From Eubacteriales bacterium (lineage in GTDB: Bacteria; Bacillota_A; Clostridia; Lachnospirales; Lachnospiraceae): a stretch of DNA of 6,198 bases. A program made the translations under genes and the position numbers. Below the pieces are notes generated by a model, which worked only from the letters and a program-made list of their open reading frames with translations, searched no databases and had not been told where the DNA came from. Below are positions 1 to 6,196 of the stretch, piece after piece (the stretch's first letter is position 1; each line of letters begins with the position of its first letter). The stretch covers positions 1 to 6,198 of the forward strand of contig JAUNAE010000227.1 in assembly GCA_030527765.1 (NCBI GenBank). Reading direction: 5' to 3'.

Positions 1-148
1 GACCATATCCGCGGTAAATATTTGCTTCATACATTTCCTGAATGCGTTTCATTGGTTTTAGCTCATCCGGAGGAAATGCTTCCTTCATAAATCGATCGTA
101 AATTTCTCCCATTTCAGAAAGAGTCAACTCTCGTAGAGAATGATTCAT
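1..148 (-). CDS. Partial gene, probable GNAT-family N-acetyltransferase (N-terminal 49 residues)
   Basis: The reading frame opens at the ATG at 148-146 and runs off the left edge, so only 49 codons are visible and the C-terminus is missing. A good ribosome binding site (AAAGGA, 162-157) lies 8 nt before the ATG and supports this start. The peptide contains EIYDRFMKEAFPPDELKP followed by an amphipathic stretch ending in YRGYG. From memory this matches the start of a Firmicute GNAT subgroup, in which an early helix with FPP-[DN]-EL-KP precedes the first strands of the fold. The acetyl-CoA binding motif would lie outside the window, so the family is inferred from the N-terminus only and the substrate is unknown. 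The gene has its own promoter at 268-296 and appears to be a unit separate from the ABC operon behind it. Confidence 0.62.
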   Translation of the reverse strand, partial: MNHSLRELTLSEMGEIYDRFMKEAFPPDELKPMKRIQEMYEANIYRGYG

Positions 149-204
149 CTCGTGTGTCCTTTCAAACTGTTCTTGTTCATGGAGTAAATAATCGCAGCTC
201 TCAT
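145..204 (-). other. Possible 19-codon upstream ORF coupled to the GNAT-like gene
   Basis: An ATG inside the palindrome at 199-210 opens a frame of 19 codons (MRAAIIYSMNKNSLKGHTR). Its TGA overlaps the start codon of the downstream gene by four bases (ATGA, 145-148), a typical translational-coupling geometry. Against it, no Shine-Dalgarno sequence precedes either this ATG or the internal ATG at its ninth codon, and the peptide resembles nothing I recognise. It may be chance. Confidence 0.2.
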
Positions 205-210
205 ATGAGA
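199..210. repeat. 12-bp perfect DNA palindrome TCTCATATGAGA
   Basis: The 12 bases are a perfect self-complementary palindrome with no spacer. It lies about 50-60 bases downstream of the predicted transcription start for the left-edge gene and about 50 bases before its start codon. Lacking a proper loop, it would make only a weak RNA hairpin (4-bp stem), so if functional it is more likely a binding site for a dimeric protein. No regulator is identified. Confidence 0.35.
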
Positions 211-223
211 ATTTGCACGCAAG

Positions 224-250
224 GCAGGCAGTTGCAAAGCAACTGCCTGC
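224..250 (-). other. Perfect 12-bp stem hairpin with 3-nt loop in the leader of the GNAT-like gene
   Basis: The arms GCAGGCAGTTGC (224-235) and GCAACTGCCTGC (239-250) are exact reverse complements around a 3-base loop (236-238). On the minus strand the hairpin starts about 11 nt after the predicted transcription start. The bases after the stem on that strand read CTTGCGTGCAAATTC, without a U-tract; the plus-strand flank is not T-rich either. It is therefore not a convincing intrinsic terminator, although it lies where one for the ABC operon might be expected. A 5'-leader stability or attenuation element, or a small palindromic repeat, fits equally well. Confidence 0.6.
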
Positions 251-267
251 GACTACTCTGATGATTG

Positions 268-296
268 ATTATAACAGTGCAGAAAGGGTACGTCAA
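268..296 (-). promoter_or_regulatory. Near-consensus sigma-A/sigma-70 promoter with extended -10
   Basis: On the minus strand the -35 box is TTGACG (296-291). A spacer of exactly 17 bases follows, then a perfect TATAAT -10 box (273-268) preceded by TGT, giving the extended -10 form TGnTATAAT. The predicted start of transcription is near 261, leaving a leader of about 113 nt before the start codon at 148. The promoter sits just past the stop codon of the second ABC gene and points at the GNAT-like gene. It is one substitution from full consensus, so high basal activity is expected unless it is repressed. Confidence 0.8.
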
Positions 297-308
297 TGTT
301 ACGGGCAA

Positions 309-2045
309 TCATGCAAGTTTCCAACTGATGGCTTTTTCACGTTCTGATACGAAGTTTCGGTAAATGCCCTCGTGTTTCATAAGTTCGCTGTGCGTGCCCT
401 TCTGGACGATGCGTCCCTGATCAATGACAATAATCTGGTCTGCGTTTCGTACGGTCTTGAGTCTATGGGCAATCATGATGATGGTTTTTTTCTTTGTAAG
501 TTCCTCAATCGCAGCGACAAGCTCTGCCTCGCTCTCCGGATCGACATTGGCGGTTGCTTCATCCAGAATAATGATGGGAGCATCTTTCATAATCGCTCTG
601 GCGATGGATACTCTCTGCTTTTCTCCGCCGGAGAGATTGACGCCATCGTCCCCGAGAACGGTATCGTATCCATTCGGTAATCTGGTGATAAACTCATGGC
701 AGCAGGCTCTTTTTGCCGCAGCAATGACTTCATCCATAGACGCATCCGGATTGCTGAAACGGATGTTGTTGGCGATGGTATCGTGGAACAGATAGACATT
801 CTGGAATACAAAGCTGAAATTGTCCATCAGGCTGTCCATGCTGTATTCCTTCACATTTCTTCCTCCAAGGGTAATGGTGCCTGCATCTACATCCCAGAAT
901 CTCGCCAGAAGATTGGTCAGCGTTGTCTTGCCGCCTCCGGAAGGACCTACGATTGCAGTAGTCGTTCCTTCCGGAATGTCCAGGGTAACATCAGAGATAA
1001 TTTTCTTCTCTCCATAGGAGAAATCAATATGTTCCGCATGCAAATCATAGGAAGTTGGCCGGATCGCCGCTCCGTCGATATCCATCGTCTCTGTTTCCAG
1101 AATGTTGTTTGCCAGCACAACAGACAGATTTACGACTCGAAGGAGTGCGGAATAATTTCCGGCGGTACTCAGGCTGTCCAGCACCAGAAAAGATGCGATT
1201 ACCATGACAATACAGGAAAACAAACTCATCGTTCCGTCAAGATAAAACATGACAGAAGCAAACGCCATTGCAACTCCGGTCAGTTTTGTCAGCAAAAGCT
1301 GTACTCCCATATACGGAATCAACGTAAACTCCATTTTTGTATTGATGCCGGAATTGCGTTTGATGGAATCGTTTAAGGCTTTCGTTTTTTCACCGATCAA
1401 ATGGAATGTCTTTACTTCGGTGATACCCTGAATATATTCCAGAACCTGCTCTACCATCTTTTCATCGGCATCCATCTTCTGCTGGGAGATGTTTTCTGAA
1501 GCAGTCTGTAATCGATTATTCACAAGCAGAAACAGAATAAATCCCAGGATTAAGATCAGTGCGATTCTCCAGTCAAAAAGAAGCAGCATAAGAGCAATCA
1601 TCATTGTAGTGAGAAGGCCTTCACAAACAAGCATCACGACACGGGTTGCCACATTCTCGAGGCTCTGCATTGTATTTGTTGTCACAGAAGTGATGGAACC
1701 AACGCTGTTCTGATTAAAATATCCCATTGGCAGAAAACGCATATGTTCGGCAATTTCAATTCGTTTCTCTGCGCAGGCGAGGTATCCCCCCTCTGTCTGG
1801 AGCATACTGGCTTTTCCTTTTACGATTCCGATTCCGACAATGCTGATTGCCATAACTCCGAAGGACAACAGAATATCTTTGATGGTGATGTCGCCCAAAA
1901 GTGCCGCATTCAAGATGATTGCGATTGCGGGGATTCTGAGTGCGCCAAACACTGCCTGTATTATGCTGAATACGATGGATCTATAAAATCTTTTTTTATT
2001 CTCTTCTCCGCAAAAGGCGAAAAACTTCTTCATGATCTTAAGCAT
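309..2045 (-). CDS. ABC transporter half-protein, fused membrane and ATPase domains (second of a pair)
   Basis: The 578-residue protein is a typical half-transporter of the type IV/exporter fold. It has about six membrane segments (roughly residues 22-46, 56-76, 134-156, 158-176, 243-268, 275-293) followed by a nucleotide-binding domain. That domain shows an A-loop Tyr (344), Walker A GPSGGGKTT (367-375), Q-loop Gln415, signature LSGGE (471-475), Walker B IIILDEATA (491-499) with catalytic Glu496, a D-loop VDPESE and switch His527. All catalytic elements are intact. The ATG at 2045 was chosen over Met5 because AAGGAG (2060-2055) sits 9 nt ahead of it and because it gives an 8-nt overlap with the previous gene. 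It probably forms a membrane heterodimer with the preceding ABC protein. The context (AraC regulator, ECF ATPase) suggests YbtPQ/IrtAB-like uptake of a siderophore or cofactor. Multidrug or peptide export is the alternative, and the substrate is unknown. Confidence 0.93.
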   Translation of the reverse strand: MLKIMKKFFAFCGEENKKRFYRSIVFSIIQAVFGALRIPAIAIILNAALLGDITIKDILLSFGVMAISIVGIGIVKGKASMLQTEGGYLACAEKRIEIAEHMRFLPMGYFNQNSVGSITSVTTNTMQSLENVATRVVMLVCEGLLTTMMIALMLLLFDWRIALILILGFILFLLVNNRLQTASENISQQKMDADEKMVEQVLEYIQGITEVKTFHLIGEKTKALNDSIKRNSGINTKMEFTLIPYMGVQLLLTKLTGVAMAFASVMFYLDGTMSLFSCIVMVIASFLVLDSLSTAGNYSALLRVVNLSVVLANNILETETMDIDGAAIRPTSYDLHAEHIDFSYGEKKIISDVTLDIPEGTTTAIVGPSGGGKTTLTNLLARFWDVDAGTITLGGRNVKEYSMDSLMDNFSFVFQNVYLFHDTIANNIRFSNPDASMDEVIAAAKRACCHEFITRLPNGYDTVLGDDGVNLSGGEKQRVSIARAIMKDAPIIILDEATANVDPESEAELVAAIEELTKKKTIIMIAHRLKTVRNADQIIVIDQGRIVQKGTHSELMKHEGIYRNFVSEREKAISWKLA

Positions 2046-3810
2046 ATGCGCCCTCTCCTTCCCTTTGATCTTTTACAGACATATGGGATGTCCACATCTT
2101 TTCATACAGACTATGCATGGACAAAAGTTCCGTATGGGTTCCCTGTTCTTTCACAATTCCATCATCGATTACATAGATTTTGTCCGCATCCTTTACGGTT
2201 GAGAGCCGATGGGCGATCACGATCAGCGTCTTTCCCTGAACCAGTTTGGCAACGGACTGCTGGATGATGCTTTCATTCTCCGGATCCGTATAGGCGGTTG
2301 CTTCATCCAGAATGATAATCGGTGCCTCCTTCAGCATTGCTCTTGCAATGGAAATGCGCTGCCGTTCTCCTCCGGACAGGTGTCCGCCGGAGCTGCCCAC
2401 AACCGTATCAAACCCATGCTCCAGATTCATAATAAAATCATAGCAGCCGCTTCTTTTTGCCACATCTTCTACTTCCTGGTCGGTTGCAGGTGCGCCGGTT
2501 GTTTTTCCCATGCGAATGTTTTCCCGTATCGTCTGATTAAACAGATAATTATCCTGTGATACATACGCAATATAGTCAGAATACTGATCGAGTGGAATAT
2601 TTCTGATATCCACGCCGCCCAGTTTGATGCTTCCATCCTTTACATCCCAGAGGGCATCCACAAGTCTTGCAATGGTGGATTTTCCGCTTCCGGATGGACC
2701 GACCAAAGCGACATAAGAGCCTTCTTGGATGTCCATGTTGATTCCGTGAAGCACTTCTTTTTCCTGATAAGCAAATCGTACATTCTGCAGCTGAATATGG
2801 AAATTTTTGATTTCTTCGGTTGCTTTTTCCGGTCTTGTCATCACCGGAGCTTCCAGAATATTACGGATTTCTCCCGCAACGGTTTTCAGCACACCAATAT
2901 CATCCGTGTACGACATGCAGGTGATAATCGGACCAAGAAGCGCAATGGACAGGATGATGCAGTACAAAAAGGTTGTGACCGAAAGCGTTCCATGCATTAC
3001 AAACCATCCCCCAATCGGAAGGACGACAATCAGAGTCGTTGGCATAATACTCATGCCAAAGGTAAAGAAAACGATGGATTTTCGCATCCAGGTAATGTAG
3101 CTGCCTGCGTTTTCATTGGCCGCAGCTGCAAATCGGGCATAACTGCTGCCGACTTTACTGAATGCTTTAATGACTTGAATTCCACCGATATACTCAACGG
3201 CAATATCATTTAACGCTTTCGTTGCTTTTACCGTGCGGCCGTAATTATCCTCATATCCGATCATCATTCCCATATAGCAAAGCATTCCAAGAGGAAGGGT
3301 GATGAGGGAAACAAGAGCCATTCTCCAGTCTGTCACAAACAGCAGAATTAGAATCCCGACGGGTGCGAGAATGTTTGAAGTAAATTCCGGAATAATATGA
3401 GCAAGTGTTGTCTCCATGGAGTCCACTCGTTCTACGAGAATATTCTTCAGTTCTCCGGAAGAATGGGACAAGACATCTCCGAGAGGCATTTTGACCAGAT
3501 GATCCAGTCCTCTTTTTCGAATATTTCCAAGTATTTCAAACGTTGCACCGTGGGACAAGGACGTAGAAATGGAATGAAACAGGGCTTTTCCCACAAAACA
3601 AAGCACCATAATTCCAAACAGGGGCAGATACACCCTTTGCTCCATTTCTCCTCTTACAAGAAGATTCATGATCTGTCCGGCAATCAAAAATGGTAACGTC
3701 TGGCAGATGACTCCCAGGATTGCAAATATCACACTTAGGACAAAGTGCATCTTTTTTTCACCTGCCTGTGCAAATACCCATGCAATGTTCGATTTTTCTT
3801 TGTTATTCAT
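2038..3810 (-). CDS. ABC transporter half-protein, fused membrane and ATPase domains (first of a pair)
   Basis: The frame is open up to an ATG at 3921, but the start is placed at 3810 (MNNKEKSN), giving 590 residues. A strong purine-rich site precedes it, and the extra 37 residues would lie wholly inside the regulator gene. About six membrane segments are visible (roughly 22-48, 58-80, 136-158, 160-180, 245-268, 273-295). The ATPase domain follows: A-loop Tyr348, Walker A GPSGSGKST (371-379), Q-loop Gln419, signature LSGGE (478-482), Walker B IIILDEATA (498-506) with Glu503, D-loop TDPENE and switch His534. All are canonical, so if it pairs with the next ABC protein both ATP sites look competent. 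The DEATAYTDPEN form, rather than the DEATSALD of most exporters, is what I recall from YbtPQ/IrtAB-like siderophore transporters. Export of a drug or peptide is not excluded. Confidence 0.94.
   Translation of the reverse strand: MNNKEKSNIAWVFAQAGEKKMHFVLSVIFAILGVICQTLPFLIAGQIMNLLVRGEMEQRVYLPLFGIMVLCFVGKALFHSISTSLSHGATFEILGNIRKRGLDHLVKMPLGDVLSHSSGELKNILVERVDSMETTLAHIIPEFTSNILAPVGILILLFVTDWRMALVSLITLPLGMLCYMGMMIGYEDNYGRTVKATKALNDIAVEYIGGIQVIKAFSKVGSSYARFAAAANENAGSYITWMRKSIVFFTFGMSIMPTTLIVVLPIGGWFVMHGTLSVTTFLYCIILSIALLGPIITCMSYTDDIGVLKTVAGEIRNILEAPVMTRPEKATEEIKNFHIQLQNVRFAYQEKEVLHGINMDIQEGSYVALVGPSGSGKSTIARLVDALWDVKDGSIKLGGVDIRNIPLDQYSDYIAYVSQDNYLFNQTIRENIRMGKTTGAPATDQEVEDVAKRSGCYDFIMNLEHGFDTVVGSSGGHLSGGERQRISIARAMLKEAPIIILDEATAYTDPENESIIQQSVAKLVQGKTLIVIAHRLSTVKDADKIYVIDDGIVKEQGTHTELLSMHSLYEKMWTSHMSVKDQREGEGAYA
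2051..2060 (-). promoter_or_regulatory. Ribosome binding site of the second ABC gene
   Basis: AAGGAGAGGG on the minus strand, with AAGGAG ending 9 nt before the ATG at 2045. It lies inside the coding end of the first ABC gene and fixes the start that creates the 8-nt overlap. Confidence 0.75.
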
Positions 3811-4792
3811 CGATATCCTTCCTTCCATTACTTTTGCGATATTCCAGGGGTGGAATACCAAATTGTGCTTTAAATGCCTGGCCGAATTTTGCGATGCTTT
3901 CATAGCCGCAGGCGGATGCAACTTCGGTTACTTTGATCTTTTCGTTCATAAGCAGCATTTCAGCTGCTTTATTCATCCGGTATGATTTCAGATAGCTGTA
4001 AATGGACTGTCCGTAAACAGAACGGAAACAGAGCTTCATTTGTGTGATCCCGATGGAAAACTGTTTTGCCAGCTGTTCCTGGGTGTATTTTTTTGTCAGA
4101 TCTTTCGTAATCAATTCATGAATCCCGTGAATTTTCTCTACCTGACTTTTGTAAAAATAGACTTTCTCCGCTTTGTGTTCTTCAAAATCAAGATCTCTCA
4201 AATAAACCAGAAGTTCTAAGATTTTGATTCGAAAATAATCTCTCCTGGATTTTTTGGGAATGCGGTATAGCTGTGAAAACAGGTTCTCAATCGACGGGTC
4301 GGTGCGTGCCACATAAGGCTGTTGATTTCTACAAAACTTCCTCGACAAACTTGAAAGGTCTACTTCCAAAGACGGCATCAGCTCTTTGAGAGCCTTCTCT
4401 GCAAATTCAGGCTGAAAAGCAATGGTGATTCCGTGGTAATGCCGCAGGGGAAAACGCACGGTCCCTTTGTGGTGCACACGTGTGTCCACAAGCAAATCTC
4501 CCTGTTCCAGATAATAGCAGAGGCCATCCCCTTCCATCTCAATGCGTCCTTCTCTGCAATGATCAATTGCAAGAAGGGTATCTGCGTGTTGAAAACCGGA
4601 TTCATAGTTTTCCATATGAAAGTCATTGTACATGAGATAAATGCCCGGAAAGATCTCATACATGGTCATAATTCCATCCCCGGTCTCATTTGCCACTTTC
4701 ATTACTTTGCATTCATCTGTGGAGACAACCAGATCTATATTTGTATCGCTGCACTCGCTCTTCAATTGTTCCCATACTGTTTTTTTATTCAT
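3803..4792 (-). CDS. AraC-family transcriptional regulator (YbtA/PchR-like architecture)
   Basis: Starting at the ATG at 4792 (MNKKTVWEQL) the protein has 329 residues. The upstream in-frame ATGs (4837, 4822) lie inside the ATPase gene, and GGAGAGGTG (4805-4797) favours the shorter form. Residues about 40-135 form a presumed ligand-sensing domain containing DHCREGRIEM (77-86), YYLEQGDLLV (93-102) and FPLRHYHGITI (114-124). This is the pattern I associate with PchR/YbtA-type regulators that sense ferric siderophores. The C-terminal ~100 residues hold the two helix-turn-helix motifs, near 236-257 and 286-310, the latter with VASACGYESIAKFGQAFKAQFGIPPLEYRK-type AraC signature residues. It overlaps the genes on both sides by 8 nt, so it is made with the transporters it probably controls, and autoregulation is likely. 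The ligand is unknown. The AraC assignment is firm; the siderophore-sensor subtype is inference. Confidence 0.93.
   Translation of the reverse strand: MNKKTVWEQLKSECSDTNIDLVVSTDECKVMKVANETGDGIMTMYEIFPGIYLMYNDFHMENYESGFQHADTLLAIDHCREGRIEMEGDGLCYYLEQGDLLVDTRVHHKGTVRFPLRHYHGITIAFQPEFAEKALKELMPSLEVDLSSLSRKFCRNQQPYVARTDPSIENLFSQLYRIPKKSRRDYFRIKILELLVYLRDLDFEEHKAEKVYFYKSQVEKIHGIHELITKDLTKKYTQEQLAKQFSIGITQMKLCFRSVYGQSIYSYLKSYRMNKAAEMLLMNEKIKVTEVASACGYESIAKFGQAFKAQFGIPPLEYRKSNGRKDIDE
3816..3826 (-). promoter_or_regulatory. Ribosome binding site that decides the start of the first ABC gene
   Basis: GGAAGGAAGGA on the minus strand offers two overlapping AAGGA matches, 5 and 9 nt before the ATG at 3810. 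The alternative ATGs at 3828 and 3921 lack a comparable site, so the shorter protein is preferred. Confidence 0.75.
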
Positions 4793-6185
4793 AGGACACC
4801 TCTCCGACTGGGATGACTGCATCGCAGCACAATTCAATCAGTTCACTGTCGTGAGTGACGATGACAATCGTTTTTCCCATTTTCTTCAATTCAAGAAACA
4901 GCTCTGCCGTTTGTTCCATATGATAACGATCAAGTCCGCTGGTTGGTTCATCAAACAGCAAAATGTCTCTGCCTGACGCAGCTGCACAGGCAATCGCAAC
5001 ACGCTGCTTTTGTCCGCCGGACAGACTCATCGGATGTCTTGCGGCATATTTCTTCATATGGACCTGTTCCAGTATCTCCAACGCTTTTTTCTCATCCTTT
5101 TCAGGCATGGAGATCAAAACTTCATCCAATACACTCTCCGTAAAAAGCTGATGATTGACATCCTGCATGACCAGAAATGTTCGTCTCCATAATTTTTTTG
5201 CGTCTACAGCCCTTCCGTTTTCTTCGATCTTTGCCTTGTATTTTCGAAGGATTCCTGCCATACAATGCAAAAAGGTTGTTTTTCCTGCACCGTTTTCTCC
5301 AACTAACGCAGTAATCTGATTTTCGGGAATGGAAAAACTTTCCAGATTCAGCAGAGGTGTTTTTTTGTCGTAGGAATAAGTGAAATTTTTAATAAGAATG
5401 TTTCTTTCAAATGGTTCTGTCTTTGATAGTAAAAAAGGATTCTTTTCATCCGTTGTTCGAAGCTGCTCTTCAATCAGAGTTTGGGAATCCGGAGTTTTCA
5501 TCGCCTTGCGGTTCAGATCTGCCTGTATTTCCCCGTTCTTTAAAATGATGAGTCTGTCACACAATTCCCATACCCAGGCAATTCGATGTTCTGCGATCAG
5601 AATCGTTTTTCCCTTCTCTTTCCAGATGGAGATGATTTCTTTTAATTTCTGTGTTGCCTGATAATCAAGATTTGCCGTCGGCTCATCTAACAGGAAAATA
5701 TCCGGACCGGCGACATCCACAGAAGCACATGCAATCTGCTGCTTCTGTCCTCCGGATAAGTGAAAAATGTTCCGATCCATCAGATGTGTTATATGAAATT
5801 GCTTTGTAGTCTGTTCCACTCGATTTCGGATTTCTTCTGCAGGCATTCCCAAATTTTCGCAGGCAAATGCCAATTCACCGGTGGTATCCACGTTATAAAA
5901 CTGCGTTCTTGGATTTTGAAATACACTGCCTACCACAGGCGCAAGCTCATGAAGTGCGGTTATCTTCGGCTCTATTCCGTCTACAAGGACGGTACCGCTT
6001 ACCTCCCCTTCATAAAAATGCGGTGCCAGTCCATTGATCAGACGCAGAATCGTTGATTTTCCGCAGCCGGACGGGCCGGTCAATAATACAACCTGCCCTT
6101 TGGGTATTACCAAATTCAGATGTTTAATTTCTCCATAGGCGTTGTCATTATGGTAAGAAAAAGAAACATTTTGAAATTTAATCAT
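4785..6185 (-). CDS. Two-domain ECF-type (CbiO/EcfA-like) ABC transporter ATPase
   Basis: This 466-residue soluble protein contains two complete ABC ATPase domains in tandem and no membrane segments. Domain 1 has Walker A GPSGCGKST (37-45), Q-loop Gln90, LSGGQ (143-147), Walker B IFLLDEP (163-169) with Glu168, and His200. Domain 2 has Walker A GENGAGKTT (296-304), Q-loop Gln341, LSGGQ (388-392), Walker B ILLFDEP (408-414) with Glu413, and His445. This matches the fused ATPases that power ECF importers of vitamins, cobalt/nickel or other small cofactors, working with an EcfT membrane protein and an S component. Neither partner is in the window; they are expected upstream, past 6198. GGAG (6196-6193) lies 7 nt before the ATG at 6185. 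An upstream gene could end at the TGA four bases before the ATG, or at an ATGA overlap. Fused ATPases of other importers are a less likely alternative. Confidence 0.92.
   Translation of the reverse strand: MIKFQNVSFSYHNDNAYGEIKHLNLVIPKGQVVLLTGPSGCGKSTILRLINGLAPHFYEGEVSGTVLVDGIEPKITALHELAPVVGSVFQNPRTQFYNVDTTGELAFACENLGMPAEEIRNRVEQTTKQFHITHLMDRNIFHLSGGQKQQIACASVDVAGPDIFLLDEPTANLDYQATQKLKEIISIWKEKGKTILIAEHRIAWVWELCDRLIILKNGEIQADLNRKAMKTPDSQTLIEEQLRTTDEKNPFLLSKTEPFERNILIKNFTYSYDKKTPLLNLESFSIPENQITALVGENGAGKTTFLHCMAGILRKYKAKIEENGRAVDAKKLWRRTFLVMQDVNHQLFTESVLDEVLISMPEKDEKKALEILEQVHMKKYAARHPMSLSGGQKQRVAIACAAASGRDILLFDEPTSGLDRYHMEQTAELFLELKKMGKTIVIVTHDSELIELCCDAVIPVGEVSYE
4797..4805 (-). promoter_or_regulatory. 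Ribosome binding site that decides the regulator start
   Basis: GGAGAGGTG on the minus strand, with GGAG ending 9 nt before the ATG at 4792. It lies inside the last codons of the ATPase gene and supports starting the regulator at MNKKTVW rather than at the two in-frame ATGs further upstream. Confidence 0.6.
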
Positions 6186-6192
6186 GAAATCA

Positions 6193-6196
6193 CTCC
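6193..6196 (-). promoter_or_regulatory. Ribosome binding site of the ECF-type ATPase
   Basis: GGAG on the minus strand, 7 nt before the ATG at 6185. The window ends two bases further upstream, so the operon promoter and any preceding gene cannot be seen. Confidence 0.65.

Noticed and set aside
224..250. The hairpin as a standard intrinsic terminator
   Set aside because: No run of T follows the stem on either strand, and it lies downstream of the promoter of the next gene.
696..1376. 226-codon open frame on the plus strand
   Set aside because: It lies antisense to the second ABC gene, is rich in Cys, His and Arg as out-of-frame translations usually are, and matches no family. The minus-strand frame carries all ABC motifs.
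549..2313. A 21-base identical stretch at 549-569 and 2293-2313
   Set aside because: Both copies encode the Walker B region (LDEATA) of the two paralogous ABC proteins, so homology and shared codon choice explain it without invoking a mobile or regulatory repeat.
2725..3213. 162-codon plus-strand open frame, with other plus-strand frames across 1743-6056
   Set aside because: All are antisense to well-supported genes and show low-complexity or atypical composition, so they are shadows of the real coding strand.
3811..3921. N-terminal extension of the first ABC gene by 37 residues (start at 3921)
   Set aside because: The extension lies inside the regulator gene, has no good ribosome binding site, and reads as non-family sequence (MHPPAAMKAS...), whereas 3810 has a strong site and the standard family N-terminus.
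4793..4837. N-terminal extension of the AraC regulator by 15 residues (starts at 4837 or 4822)
   Set aside because: These codons lie within the ATPase gene. The ATG at 4792 has a plausible ribosome binding site and gives the same overlap seen at the other junctions.
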